Notes under the pieces: model-generated
Seen by the model: only the letters and a program-made list of their open reading frames with translations
The model's database searches: none
Told to the model about the DNA's origin: nothing
Origin: Paracoccus kondratievae
Lineage (GTDB): Bacteria > Pseudomonadota > Alphaproteobacteria > Rhodobacterales > Rhodobacteraceae
Assembly (NCBI RefSeq): GCF_009301415.1
Contig: NZ_CP045072.1
Location: forward strand, 159,501 to 223,500
Length of the DNA stretch: 64,000 nucleotides
Direction of reading: 5' to 3'
Translations under genes and position numbers: made by a program
In this document: positions 33,901-42,328 of the stretch, piece after piece
Position numbering within the stretch: position 1 is the stretch's first letter
How the letters are laid out: each line of letters starts with the position of its first letter

Positions 33901-36468
33901 GCCTTCTGAAACTGTATCGCCTTCGAACATCGGACGGATGCCGACGACCGGGGCTTCGGGCATGACGATACGCGATTCGGTGCGCTCGACCGGGCGGCCC
34001 GCGCCTTCGCGGATGTCGACCACCACCTCGGCCTGAACGGGGCGTGCGCCAAGCTGTTCAGCCTCGGGCAGCGGGATCTGCGCCTCATACCCGCCCTGTG
34101 CCTCGGTGACACCGGCGGGCAGGCTTTCGGTCACAGGCGCTGTGTCGTCGTCGTGGCGGCCAAAGACATAGCCATCAAATCCTTGCAGGCTGCGGGTCGG
34201 CGACAGGCGCAACTGCCCTTCGACCGGCAGGTTGCCAGCCGGCGCACCAAAGAGCCAGTGCGCCGACAGCGACAGATCCAGCTGGTCGCCCGCGCGGGCC
34301 GGGCCTTCCGGCAGGCGCAGGGTAAAGTCGATCCGCTCGGGCAGGAAATCCTCGACCAGTATGCGGGCGGTCGCCAAAGCGGGGCCGTCCGCCTCGGTCC
34401 GCAGTTCCAGCCGCCAGGTGCCGCGCGGGGCGTTGCCGGGGATCTGCCAGTTGACGGTGCTGCCGCCCGCGCCGGCGTCCTGTGCAGGCAGGCGCGTCGC
34501 TTCGACCCCGTCGGGACGCAGGATCACGGCGGTCAGCGGCAGGTTTTCAAGCGCCCTTGTCTCGGCATTGCGGGCAAGGATGGTGGCATTCACCGTCTCG
34601 CCGACGCGATAGGCGCCGCGGTCGGTGGTCACGAACAGGTCGATGGGCGGCGCAGGCGGCTGGCCCTCGACCCCGCGATCCGACAGGTCGAATTCAGGAT
34701 CGGACAGCGACAGGAAGGCCATGTCACGCGGCGCGCGTTCGGCCCCGTCGCCCTGCCATTCGGTCACGGTAACCAGTGCTGGGGCGGCGCCTTCTTTGCC
34801 AAGCGCGAGGCCCGGCGCGAAATGGGCAACGCCCTGATCGTCGGTTACTGTCTTGGCCAGAACTTCGTTCGAGCGGCTGATCAGCGCCACCTCGGCCCCG
34901 GCCTTGGCCGAAGTATCGGCAAGGCTGCGCACCGCGACCGTCAGCCCGTCCGCGCCCGAGAAGGTCGAAATCCCAAAGTCCGAGATCACGAACCATTGCG
35001 TTGCAAGGCCAGTGTCCTGCACGCTTTCATTCTCGATCCCGGCTTCGAGGATATAGATACCGGGTTCAAGCGGACCGACCTCTGCGGGGATGGCAAGGCT
35101 GGTCGTCAGCTCCTGGTTCATGGTCTGCTGACCCATGGGTTTGGCGACCTGTGCCGTGCCCTTCCAGATCTCGCGCGACATGCGGTCGCTGAAGTAATCC
35201 GCCTGCCAGCTGTCCAGAGGTGTGGCGAACATGTCCTCGGCCATGGCGCGGATCAGGTTACGGTCCGAGATGCGCAGCAGGCGCAGGCTGATCGTGTCGG
35301 CATTGACCGTGACCATCGACAGCCGCTGATCGCCCGAGGCGGGCAGCACATAGGCGCGGCCGGGGAAACGCACCGAGGGCGCGCGGTCGCGGACATAGCC
35401 TTTAAGCGTGACATCGCGTGCCAGTGCCTCGCCATCGGCCGAGGGCAGGCCAGCGCGCAGCGTCAGTTCGACCTCTTGCCCGTGGGTCAGCCCGGCAACG
35501 CAAAGACGGTCGCCGCTGGCCTCGACCGTCAGGTCGCGACCGGGCAGGCGCAGGAATTGTGCGTAATCGGTGGCCTCGGACAGTTTGTGGGACATGATGG
35601 CGCAGAAACGCGGCATCCGGCCCTCGGCCTCGATCTGCGTATTGGTGATGCGCATGCCGTTGCGGGCTTCGGATTCCTCAAGCGCCTGCGCGATCGAGCC
35701 GTCGCCGGGCGAAAGTTTTGCCGCCAGGCGCAGTGCCGCCAGCGCATCGCGACCGCGATCCAGCCGCTCCCATGCCATGGCCAGCCACGACAGCGCCCGC
35801 GCCGCGACCGCATCCTCGCCCGCGCGCAGATAGCCGTTGATTGCCATATTGGCGATCGAGGACGACGCCTGACGGTCGCCCTGATCGCTGATGTACAGCG
35901 TCAGCCGGGCAAGGTTCGTCCAGTCCTCGGCCCGGTCGTCGCGCGCGACCAGAGAGGCCATGAGCTGTGAGGCGTAAAGCAGGCCGCCGCCGTTCTCGGC
36001 CTCGACGGCCATCTGGGCGGTGGCGCTTGGGTCGATTGCCGGATGCATGGCGGGGAAGGTTCGCGCCTGATTACGTGCGGCTTCGTGATCGGTCGCGGCG
36101 ATAAAGGGTGCGGCGGCCGAGCGCGATTCCGCGCGCAGACGCTCTTCGGCCGAGGTCGCCACGACCCGGCCCGAGATCGCCCCCACAAAAGCGGTGGGCG
36201 CGCCGGTGTCAGCGCCCTTTGGGAAACAGGCACCTGCGCGTTCGTTATAGGTCAGCGCGCGGCAGTCGGCATTGGCAAGACAGGCCTGCACGCAGGCTTG
36301 CAGCGTGGTGTCAAAGATCGGGCCCAGATCGCCTCCGGGCAGGTCGGTATCCGGCTGCAGCGACAATCGTCGGTCGGGAATCTGCCAGTCCTGCGCCCAT
36401 GCGCTGCCCGAGACGATCAAACCGCCCAGGATTGCGGCGAAGAGACCTTGCCGAACCAGATATGCCAT
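30967..36468 (-). CDS. Bacterial alpha-2-macroglobulin with PAN/apple-like N-terminus
   Basis: An 1833-residue envelope protein. Signal peptide about 1-26 (LGGLIVSGSAWAQD), then a cysteine-bearing PAN/apple-like segment (DTTLQACVQACLANADCRAL). The long region of macroglobulin beta-sandwich domains includes DLFVTTDRGAYRVGETVNA and YRSGDTARVRVEA. The thioester motif CTEQ is at about residue 1389 in RYPYGCTEQLTSGAMPLLYLP, followed by the alpha-toroid domain (NGGFGLWYADSGDLWLESYV). Such proteins trap attacking proteases in the periplasm. In many bacteria, as in E. coli yfhM, the gene is paired with pbpC; no pbpC is present here. No lipobox was seen, so it is probably soluble periplasmic. Confidence 0.93.
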   Translation of the reverse strand: MAYLVRQGLFAAILGGLIVSGSAWAQDWQIPDRRLSLQPDTDLPGGDLGPIFDTTLQACVQACLANADCRALTYNERAGACFPKGADTGAPTAFVGAISGRVVATSAEERLRAESRSAAAPFIAATDHEAARNQARTFPAMHPAIDPSATAQMAVEAENGGGLLYASQLMASLVARDDRAEDWTNLARLTLYISDQGDRQASSSIANMAINGYLRAGEDAVAARALSWLAMAWERLDRGRDALAALRLAAKLSPGDGSIAQALEESEARNGMRITNTQIEAEGRMPRFCAIMSHKLSEATDYAQFLRLPGRDLTVEASGDRLCVAGLTHGQEVELTLRAGLPSADGEALARDVTLKGYVRDRAPSVRFPGRAYVLPASGDQRLSMVTVNADTISLRLLRISDRNLIRAMAEDMFATPLDSWQADYFSDRMSREIWKGTAQVAKPMGQQTMNQELTTSLAIPAEVGPLEPGIYILEAGIENESVQDTGLATQWFVISDFGISTFSGADGLTVAVRSLADTSAKAGAEVALISRSNEVLAKTVTDDQGVAHFAPGLALGKEGAAPALVTVTEWQGDGAERAPRDMAFLSLSDPEFDLSDRGVEGQPPAPPIDLFVTTDRGAYRVGETVNATILARNAETRALENLPLTAVILRPDGVEATRLPAQDAGAGGSTVNWQIPGNAPRGTWRLELRTEADGPALATARILVEDFLPERIDFTLRLPEGPARAGDQLDLSLSAHWLFGAPAGNLPVEGQLRLSPTRSLQGFDGYVFGRHDDDTAPVTESLPAGVTEAQGGYEAQIPLPEAEQLGARPVQAEVVVDIREGAGRPVERTESRIVMPEAPVVGIRPMFEGDTVSEGTEARFALMAVGPDLKPEAQPVRWVLNRIDTEYQWYSLGGQWNWEVITSRTRITEGVAEPGESPAEISAPVEWGEYELVAELASGQGGPSSARFYAGWGAIANSGTETPDRLKVVLDKPAYRSGDTARVRVEAASDGLGLVSVLSNRLVSMQTVALKAGDNTVDLPVTDEWGAGVYITVSAIRPLGDTKPGDRQPVRALGLAHAAVDPGDRQLAASFEAPAETRPRGVIPVTLKVDGAAGETVHATIAAVDQGILNLTRFQPPNPSQHYFGQRRLGVALRDLYGRLIMPTGAPDGALREGGDANLAGSTEAPPPTEKLMSWFSGPVTVGADGTVTVEIPVGDFNGEVRLMAVVWSTKGVGQTDASVLVRDPVVMTVTAPAFLAPGDRAQVGLRLTHASGPAGEVRLAVEQVSGSAPLTTSLPVDSVTLAEKAEAQVQMPVTAGEAEGIANLRLTLTTPDGEALTKDIAIPVSLNEADIQRQDRLVIEPGQSLTIPPTLMQSMLPGAEVTAALGPYGRLDVAGALMRLARYPYGCTEQLTSGAMPLLYLPSLAAAEGMEGEDTSKQVQRAIDQILTRQSSNGGFGLWYADSGDLWLESYVTDFLSRARAAGYRVPDTAFDMAINNLRNRANYATEPGAASADENAALAYALTVLARERAATVGDLRYYADTAAGSFSTPMAAANLGAALASYGDQQRADRMFTQAHNLLNLGAPEAYSYRADYGTKLRDGSAVLALAAEAKTQAIDTTDLSGQIAQRIAHAEEAGRSLSTQEAVWTVLAAQSLFSSTPAATLNGVALNQPVVNLPADASIANNGDRPLEVTLTATGKPQGPVAAGGKGYTISRSYFSMEGSPLDPETVKQGTRMVVVVEVYPHSEGGGRLVIADPLPAGWEIDNPNLLRAGDVSSLDWLEAETSTEMSEFRADRFAAALTWTSAESFKLAYIVRAVTPGDFRQPAASVEDMYRPEYRAWSDSGTVTVTP

Positions 36469-36527
36469 TGCCCGTACTCCGTTATGCGCGCAACAATCTT
36501 CTTACACCTGAGCGCGGGCGAGGCAAT

Positions 36528-37586
36528 CTATTCCCATTCCAGTTCGGCATAGGCAGCGGCGGCATTGCGCGCCGTGGTGGCCTGAAAATCTGCCCAGCCC
36601 TCTGACACGGGTTTCATTCCGGTGACGATGGCTGGAATCGCCTGCGACAGGGGCAGGCCATCGGCGATCGCCTTGCGTGTTTCGTCACGCAGCGTCGTCA
36701 GGTAGTGGCGTTCGGGCGTCACGGCCTCGTCCCAACTTTCGGAAACCGGGCCATGGCCGGGGACGATCAGTGCCGGTTCGGGGTCTGGTTTTTGCCCGAT
36801 CCAGTTCAGCCAGCCCGCCAGCGTCCCGTCAAGCGAGGGGGTAAGGCCCAGAAACACCAGATCGCCAGTGAACAGCGTCGCGGTTTCCTCGTCCAGCACG
36901 GTCATGTCGCTGCCGGTATGGGCGGCTGGGACGGGCGCAAGATGTAACTGACGAGCCCCCAGGGAAAGGGTCTGCGGTGCCTCGACCTTCTGATCCACCG
37001 GGGCGATCTTGGTGCCTGCAAAGGCGGCCGCGCCGATCTGCCGCCCGGTCGAGGCCATCCAGCTTTCCGCGCGCCGCGCCACCGCCTCGGGCAGGCGGGC
37101 ATCGGCGATGATGGTGGCGCCAGCCTCGGAAAACACCTCGGCGCCCAGGATGTGATCGGGGTGCATATGGGTCAGGATCAGATGGCTGACCGGCTTGTCG
37201 GTGATCTGGCGGATCGCGGCGTAAAGCGCCTCACCCTCGGCCCGGCTGCCGCCTGCGTCGATCACCGCCACCGTATCGCCGACAATAAACGAAAGGTTGG
37301 CGATCCGCCCGCGGTTCTGGGGTGAAATCTGCGCCATCACGCCTTGATGCACATGAACCCCCGGCGCCACCTCTTGCACGGTCAGGGCAGGCAGTTCCGA
37401 GGCTTCGACGCAATGCGTCCCGCCGTTGGCCACCAGATCGCGGTGGCGGGCCAGCCAGTCGCGGGCAATGGGATCGGCCCGCGCCTCGCAATCCTCGCGC
37501 GTCTGGGCATCGCCAGCGGGCAGCAGGCGCGATTCGCAGGCGTCGGGGTGGGCGGCCAGACAGGCCGCAAGCACCAGATGAAACAT
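36528..37586 (-). CDS. Quinoprotein relay system zinc metallohydrolase (MBL fold)
   Basis: 352 residues, N-terminal secretion signal (MFHLVLAACLAAHP), a cysteine-rich lead region, and a metallo-beta-lactamase domain with THMHPDHILGAEVFSE (139-154), PAAHTGSDM and LFTGDLVFLG, then IVPGHGP. It matches the SoxH-related family found beside PQQ genes that was named quinoprotein relay system metallohydrolase (type 2 from the Cys-rich N-terminus). The substrate is unknown; the SoxYZ-like carrier at 40980-41750 may present it. It is divergent from pqqA with a shared 142-bp promoter region. Confidence 0.85.
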   Translation of the reverse strand: MFHLVLAACLAAHPDACESRLLPAGDAQTREDCEARADPIARDWLARHRDLVANGGTHCVEASELPALTVQEVAPGVHVHQGVMAQISPQNRGRIANLSFIVGDTVAVIDAGGSRAEGEALYAAIRQITDKPVSHLILTHMHPDHILGAEVFSEAGATIIADARLPEAVARRAESWMASTGRQIGAAAFAGTKIAPVDQKVEAPQTLSLGARQLHLAPVPAAHTGSDMTVLDEETATLFTGDLVFLGLTPSLDGTLAGWLNWIGQKPDPEPALIVPGHGPVSESWDEAVTPERHYLTTLRDETRKAIADGLPLSQAIPAIVTGMKPVSEGWADFQATTARNAAAAYAELEWE

Positions 37587-37654
37587 CCGCTTTCCTTTCG
37601 GACAGGCAGGCTAGCACAGCGTCGCGCCGTGTTCCATCTACGACCTTTGGCGCG

Positions 37655-37682
37655 TTGACTGATGGCGCAAGCAGCCTAGCAT
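37655..37682 (+). promoter_or_regulatory. Candidate pqqA promoter
   Basis: TTGACT (-35, 37655-37660), 16-bp spacer and TAGCAT (-10, 37677-37682), about 46 bp before pqqA. The -10 is a weak match. Confidence 0.4.
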
Positions 37683-37728
37683 CGGGCTGTCCGCATCTGC
37701 TGTGGACGCTTTGGAGGAGGAGACCCAT

Positions 37729-37821
37729 ATGGCCTGGACCAAACCCGCGCCGAAGGAAATCACCTGCGGCATGGAAATCAACATGTATGCCCCGGCCGAG
37801 GACGAGCCGGTCCTGTTCTGA
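37729..37821 (+). CDS. pqqA: Coenzyme PQQ precursor peptide
   Basis: A 30-residue ribosomal peptide whose Glu16 and Tyr20 are cross-linked and become the PQQ skeleton. The sequence starts MAWTKPAPKEITCGME and continues INMYAPAEDE, with the required E-x3-Y spacing (EINMY) at 16-20. GGAGGAGG lies about 10 bp upstream of the ATG, a strong ribosome-binding site as expected for this abundant peptide. First gene of pqqABCDE. Confidence 0.96.
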   Translation: MAWTKPAPKEITCGMEINMYAPAEDEPVLF

Positions 37822-37839
37822 CCCGCCGGTGACAACCCG

Positions 37840-37871
37840 GGCCCGGTTCCCACCTGATCGGGTGCCGGGCC
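37840..37871 (+). promoter_or_regulatory. Hairpin between pqqA and pqqB
   Basis: GGCCCGG (37840-37846) pairs with CCGGGCC (37865-37871), with an inner CACC/GGTG stem. No T-run follows. A hairpin here can raise the pqqA to pqqB-E transcript ratio; short pqqA transcripts are known in other bacteria. Confidence 0.5.
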
Positions 37872-37887
37872 TGCCGGAGCCTTTCCC

Positions 37888-38778
37888 ATGCGCATCGTGA
37901 TTCTCGGCACCGGCGCTGGCGGTGGCGTGCCGCAGTGGAACTGTGGCTGCCGCAACTGTGACGCCGCGCGTGCAGGGCGCATTCCCGCCATGAGCCAAAG
38001 CGGGATTGCCGTTTCCGCAAATGGCCGGGACTGGGCGTTGGTCAACGCCTCGCCCGACTTGCGCCAGCAATTGGCCGTGACGCCTGCCCTGCGGCCCGAG
38101 GGGTTGCGCGGCTCTCCGATTTGTTCGGTTCTGGTGACCAATGGTGATATCGACCATGTCGCCGGATTGCTGACCCTGCGCGAAGGGCAGGGGTTCGACC
38201 TGTTCGCCACGCCAGCTATCCATGCGGTGCTGGCGGCTAATCCGATACTGTCGGCGTTGAACCCGCAACTGGTTTTGCGGCGGGCGGTGACGCTTGACAC
38301 CCGCTTTGAACTTGCGCCCGGCCTTGGCGCGACGCTTTTTGCCGTGCCGGGCAAGGTGCCGCTTTACCTTGAGGGCGACGAAGTCCGAACCGATCTTGTC
38401 GGAGAACAGACCGTCGGGGTCGAGCTGACTGCCAAAGGGCGCCGCGTCTTTTACATCCCCGGCTGTGCCTCGGTGCCTGACTGGCTGCGGGCGCGGATCT
38501 CGGGGGCGGATGCGCTGCTGTTTGACGGCACCCTTTGGACCGATGACGAGATGCTGCGCGCGGGTCTTGGCGCCAAGACCGGGCGGCGGATGGGACATGT
38601 CCCGGTCTCGGGTCCCGGCGGCAGCCTTGAGGCGCTGCGCGACCTTGATCTGGGCGCGCGCATTTATGTGCATCTGAACAATTCCAACCCTCTGGTCGAT
38701 CCGGCCAGCCCCGAGCGCGCCGAGGCGCAGGCGGCAGGCTGGCAGGTTGGCCATGACGGCATGGAGATCGTGCCATGA
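37888..38778 (+). CDS. pqqB: PqqB
   Basis: 296 residues with a metallo-beta-lactamase-like fold, acting in PQQ synthesis; recent work in the field assigns it a hydroxylase role on the tyrosine-derived part. Typical PqqB sequence: MRIVILGTGAGGGVPQWNC at the start, NASPDLRQQL at about 52-61, VTNGDIDHVAGLLTLREGQ and IPGCASVPDWLRARI. HLNNSNPLVDPASPERAEAQ is near the C-terminus. The start follows pqqA by 66 bp with a hairpin between; the stop overlaps pqqC (ATGA). Confidence 0.95.
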   Translation: MRIVILGTGAGGGVPQWNCGCRNCDAARAGRIPAMSQSGIAVSANGRDWALVNASPDLRQQLAVTPALRPEGLRGSPICSVLVTNGDIDHVAGLLTLREGQGFDLFATPAIHAVLAANPILSALNPQLVLRRAVTLDTRFELAPGLGATLFAVPGKVPLYLEGDEVRTDLVGEQTVGVELTAKGRRVFYIPGCASVPDWLRARISGADALLFDGTLWTDDEMLRAGLGAKTGRRMGHVPVSGPGGSLEALRDLDLGARIYVHLNNSNPLVDPASPERAEAQAAGWQVGHDGMEIVP

Positions 38779-39554
38779 CATCAGCCGACCGCCACGCGCA
38801 GACCCGCGCCGGATTTCATGAGCGTCTGCGCCGCATCGGCGCCGAGCGTTACCATGACCGTCACCCGTTCCATAAACGCCTGCACGGCGGGCAATGCACG
38901 CCGGACGAGGTGCGGGCATGGGTGATCAACCGCTGGTACTATCAGTCGCGCATCCCGATGAAGGACGCCGCCTTCATGTCGCGCGTCGAGGACCCGCAGT
39001 TGCGCCGCATCTGGCGTCACCGGATCGAGGATCACGACGGTGATCCCGATCAGGGCGGCGGAATCCGGCGCTGGCTTGCGCTGGCCCATGCCGTCGGGCT
39101 TGATCCCGATTACGTCGCAAGCGGGGTGGGCGTGATGCCGGCAACGCGCTTTGCCGTTGATGCCTATGTCCGTTTCGTGCGCGACATGCCCTTGCTTGAT
39201 GCGGTGGCCGCCAGCCTGACCGAGATGTTTGCGCCCAGGATTCATGCCGAGCGTATCGAGGGTCTGCTGAGGCATTACGATTTCGCCAATGAGGCCAGTC
39301 TTGCCTATTTCCGTAACCGGCTGAGCGAGGCCCCGAAAGATGTCGAATTTGGCCTGACCTATGTGCTTGACCATGCTGACACGCGGGAAAAGCAGGACGC
39401 GGCGGCGGCGGCGCTGACCTTTAAGACCGACGTTCTGTGGGCCCAGCTTGACGCTTTGTGGCATGGCTATGTCGAAGGCCGTATTCCCCCGGGCGCATGG
39501 CAGCCGGGCGAGGGGATGTTGAACCCGGCGCTTGCTGCTGCTGCGGTTTCATGA
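38775..39554 (+). CDS. pqqC: Pyrroloquinoline-quinone synthase
   Basis: Cofactorless oxidase of 259 residues that performs the final ring closure and eight-electron oxidation giving PQQ. The characteristic segments are [20 protein letters not shown] near residues 25-45, [40 protein letters not shown] and [39 protein letters not shown] lies near 195-213. Overlaps pqqB and pqqD by 4 bp each. Confidence 0.96.
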   Translation: MTSADRHAQTRAGFHERLRRIGAERYHDRHPFHKRLHGGQCTPDEVRAWVINRWYYQSRIPMKDAAFMSRVEDPQLRRIWRHRIEDHDGDPDQGGGIRRWLALAHAVGLDPDYVASGVGVMPATRFAVDAYVRFVRDMPLLDAVAASLTEMFAPRIHAERIEGLLRHYDFANEASLAYFRNRLSEAPKDVEFGLTYVLDHADTREKQDAAAAALTFKTDVLWAQLDALWHGYVEGRIPPGAWQPGEGMLNPALAAAAVS

Positions 39555-39850
39555 GCGGCGCGCGCATCAGCGGCGCTGCGGTGCCCTATCTGCCGCGCGG
39601 GGTCAGGCTGCATGACGACCGGGTGCGCGGTTTGCGCGTGTTGCTGGCGCCCGAGCGGGTGATCCAGCTTGATCCGGTCGGCCACGCCATTCTGTCAGAG
39701 CTGGACGGCAAGCGCAGCCTTGCCGAGGTGATCCTGACGCTTTGTTCCCGCTATGACGCCCCGGCCGAACAGATCGAGGGCGATGTGCAGGAGTTTCTGC
39801 GTGATCTGGTCGACCGGCGTATGGTGTTTCTGGACGGAGGCGCGGCATGA
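39551..39850 (+). CDS. pqqD: PqqD peptide chaperone
   Basis: 99 residues. PqqD binds PqqA and presents it to the radical SAM enzyme PqqE. Typical features: [20 protein letters not shown], the [20 protein letters not shown] core and [16 protein letters not shown] at the end. The ATG at 39551 overlaps the pqqC stop; a longer open frame upstream belongs to antisense or overlapping reading. Separate from pqqC and pqqE, unlike some methylotrophs with fused pqqCD. Confidence 0.94.
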   Translation: MSGARISGAAVPYLPRGVRLHDDRVRGLRVLLAPERVIQLDPVGHAILSELDGKRSLAEVILTLCSRYDAPAEQIEGDVQEFLRDLVDRRMVFLDGGAA

Positions 39851-40983
39851 GAGGCGATTGCGTTCCCCGCGACATCGACGGCAACCCGGTCAGCGTCGGC
39901 CTGCCCATGGCGATGCTGGCCGAACTGACGCATCGCTGTCCGCTGGCCTGTCCCTATTGCTCGAACCCGGTCGAGCTGACGCGGGTCAGTGCCGAGCTCA
40001 GGGCCGCGGAATGGGCCGATGTGTTCCGGCAGGCCGCCGATCTGGGGGTGCTGCATGTGCATCTGTCGGGGGGTGAGCCCGCCTCGCGTCGTGACCTGAC
40101 CGAGATCGCCGCTTCGGCCCGGGATGCGGGGTTATATGTCAACCTTATCACATCGGGCATCGGCCTGACCGAGGCGCGGCTGCGTGAACTGGATGGTATT
40201 GTGGATCACGTCCAGCTGTCGCTGCAGGGGATCGACGCCGAGACGGCCGACTGGATCAGCGGCTATGGCGGCAGCTTTTCCCGCAAGATGCAGGTGGCCG
40301 AATGGGTGCGCGCGCTGGGCTTTCCGTTGACGCTGAATGCGGTGGTCCATCGTCAGAACCTCGACCGCCTGCCCGAGATGATCGACCTTGCCGAGCAGTT
40401 GGGCTGCCGCCGCATCGAGGTGGCGACCGTCCAGTTTCATGGCTGGGCCGACCTCAACCGCCGCCCGCTGATGCCGACGCAGGCGCAGGCAGTCCGTGCG
40501 CGCGAGGTGGTGGATGAGGCCCGCCGCCGTCTTTTGGGCCGTATGGTCATCGACTATGTGCCCGCCGACCATCTGGCGGCCTATCCGAAAAGCTGCATGG
40601 GCGGCTGGGGATCGACCGGGCTGAACGTGGCGCCCGATGGCACGGTCCTGCCCTGCCATGCCGCGCAGACCATCGCGGGGCTGACGTTTGAAAACGTGCG
40701 TGAGGTGCCGCTGGCGCGGATCTGGCATGACGGCGCGGCATTCAACGCGTTTCGCGGTACCGGCTGGATGCCCGAGCCCTGTGCCTCATGCGACCGGCGC
40801 GAGATCGACTTTGGCGGCTGCCGTTGTCAGGCCATGGCGTTGGCCAATGACCCGCGGGCGACCGATCCGGTCTGTTCACGCTCGTCCCTGAACGCCCGGC
40901 TGCGCGCCAACACCGAGGCCGAGGCGGCCAGCGATTCCACCGTTCTGGTCTATCGCCGCATGACGAGGGAGAAGCGATCATGA
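39847..40983 (+). CDS. pqqE: PqqA peptide cyclase (radical SAM/SPASM)
   Basis: 378 residues. Forms the C-C bond between Glu and Tyr of PqqA using S-adenosylmethionine. The radical SAM cluster motif CPLACPYC (Cys31, 35, 38) is intact, followed by [13 protein letters not shown]. The C-terminal SPASM domain carries auxiliary cluster cysteines: [20 protein letters not shown] with PCHAAQ, then [17 protein letters not shown] and PVCSRSS. Translationally coupled to pqqD and to the downstream carrier gene. No pqqF/G-type protease gene is in the window. Confidence 0.96.
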   Translation: MRGDCVPRDIDGNPVSVGLPMAMLAELTHRCPLACPYCSNPVELTRVSAELRAAEWADVFRQAADLGVLHVHLSGGEPASRRDLTEIAASARDAGLYVNLITSGIGLTEARLRELDGIVDHVQLSLQGIDAETADWISGYGGSFSRKMQVAEWVRALGFPLTLNAVVHRQNLDRLPEMIDLAEQLGCRRIEVATVQFHGWADLNRRPLMPTQAQAVRAREVVDEARRRLLGRMVIDYVPADHLAAYPKSCMGGWGSTGLNVAPDGTVLPCHAAQTIAGLTFENVREVPLARIWHDGAAFNAFRGTGWMPEPCASCDRREIDFGGCRCQAMALANDPRATDPVCSRSSLNARLRANTEAEAASDSTVLVYRRMTREKRS

Positions 40984-41750
40984 GACCGGCTGTTCTGCTG
41001 ACGGCGCTGATCCTTGCCTCGGGTGCTGCGGTGGCCGGGGTGACGAACCCGATGCAGCCCTCGCCCCTGTGGGATGACATGCGGCTTGCCGTCATCGGCA
41101 CCGAGGAAGAGCCGCCGACCGACCCGGCGATCTTTGACCTTGACGCGCCGCCGCGCGCCGACAACCCGGCGCTGGTGCCGGTGCGGATCACCCAGCCGCC
41201 CGGGGCCCCGGCGATCCGGTCCCTGGCGCTGGTGGTGGACGGCAACCCCGCCCCGGTCGCGGCCGAGTTTACCTTTGGCGAGGCGCTGATGCCCCTGGAT
41301 TTTGAGGTGCGGGTGCGGGTCGACAGCTATTCCGACCTGCGCGCCATCGCCACGCTTGCCGACGGGCGCAAGGTGATGGCGGGGCGCTATGTCAAGGCTT
41401 CGGGCGGTTGTGCGGCCCCGGCGGGCAAAAGCATGGACGAGGTGCGCGCCACCATGGGCGAGATGCGCTTTCGTCAGGCCGAGGACGCAGGCCGCCAGAT
41501 TGGCACGCTGATGATCCGGCATCCCAACTTTTCGGGCCTGCAGCGCGATCAGGTGACGCTTTTGACCATCCCGGCCGAGTTCATCCAGACGCTTGAGGTG
41601 AAACAGGGTGATGCCATGCTGTTCACCATGGATGCCGGGATTTCGATTTCCGAGGATCCGGTCTTTCGCTTTGCGCATACACCCGGGCAGGGGCCGGTCA
41701 CGGTTCATGCCGAGGATACCGAAGGCCGGGTCTGGGATCAGTCTTTCTGA
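40980..41750 (+). CDS. Quinoprotein dehydrogenase-associated SoxYZ-like carrier
   Basis: 256 residues with a signal peptide (LLTALILASGAAVAG, about 5-20). The first domain resembles SoxY, which in sulfur oxidation carries intermediates on a cysteine in a GGCGG motif; here the joint between the two domains reads KASGGCAAPAGKS with Cys144, the only cysteine in the protein. The second domain (about 150-256) resembles SoxZ. It overlaps pqqE by 4 bp and so is part of the pqq operon. By family knowledge it works with the metallohydrolase at 36528-37586. What it carries is not known. Confidence 0.88.
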   Translation: MRPAVLLTALILASGAAVAGVTNPMQPSPLWDDMRLAVIGTEEEPPTDPAIFDLDAPPRADNPALVPVRITQPPGAPAIRSLALVVDGNPAPVAAEFTFGEALMPLDFEVRVRVDSYSDLRAIATLADGRKVMAGRYVKASGGCAAPAGKSMDEVRATMGEMRFRQAEDAGRQIGTLMIRHPNFSGLQRDQVTLLTIPAEFIQTLEVKQGDAMLFTMDAGISISEDPVFRFAHTPGQGPVTVHAEDTEGRVWDQSF

Positions 41751-42328
41751 AACCGGGCCGGACAGCCGCCAAGATGCAGGGCCAGCACCCCCAGTGTGCG
41801 CGCCTCGGCCGGGTCATGGGTGACAAGTACAGCCCCCGCGCCGGTCCGGTTCAGCAGCGCATCGGTCAGGGCCAGCATTCGTGCCGCTGTCGCGGCATCA
41901 AGCGAGGCAAAGGGTTCGTCCATCAGCAGGATATCCGGTCCGGCGGCAAAGGCGCGCGCCAGCGCCAGCCGCCGCTGCTGGCCAACCGAAAGCTGGCGGG
42001 GGAATTTCGTCTCATGCCCCTCAAGCCCGACCTCTGAAAGCCAGTCGCGTGCAGTCGTTGCGTCGCAGCCGGTGGGCAGGGTGATGTTCGCTACTGCATC
42101 GCGCCATGGCAATAACACCGCCTCCTGGAATACCATGGCGAGGCGTTCGGCACCCTGCAACTGGCCCTGATACTGCCGGTCCAGCCCTGCGAGGATGCGC
42201 AGCAGCGTCGATTTCCCGATGCCAGAAGGTCCCAGAATAGCCAGCCGCTCGCCCCGCGTGACGGACAGTGTCAGCGTCCCCAGCACCTGCCGGGGACCAA
42301 AGGATTTCGCTTCAAGGTCAAGCCGCAT
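41738..42328 (-). CDS. ABC transporter ATP-binding protein
   Basis: 196 residues, short for an ABC ATPase but with all motifs. Walker A LGPSGIGKSTLLRILAGL (about 34-50), Q-loop MVFQEAVLLPW, signature LSVGQQRRLALARAFA, Walker B ILLMDEPFASLD, and a switch His in VLVTHDPAEA. Related to NitT/TauT-type importers. The open frame continues upstream to 42565, but the ATG at 42328 is where family similarity begins; it overlaps the permease stop by 11 bp. The 3' end overlaps the carrier gene tail by 13 bp on the other strand. Confidence 0.87.
   Translation of the reverse strand: MRLDLEAKSFGPRQVLGTLTLSVTRGERLAILGPSGIGKSTLLRILAGLDRQYQGQLQGAERLAMVFQEAVLLPWRDAVANITLPTGCDATTARDWLSEVGLEGHETKFPRQLSVGQQRRLALARAFAAGPDILLMDEPFASLDAATAARMLALTDALLNRTGAGAVLVTHDPAEARTLGVLALHLGGCPARFQKD

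Noticed and set aside
34153-35970. Long open frames (605, 491 and 485 codons) antisense to the alpha-2-macroglobulin and exaC genes
   Set aside because: They mirror well-supported genes on the minus strand, have no recognisable domains and low-complexity Arg/Gln/Gly composition.
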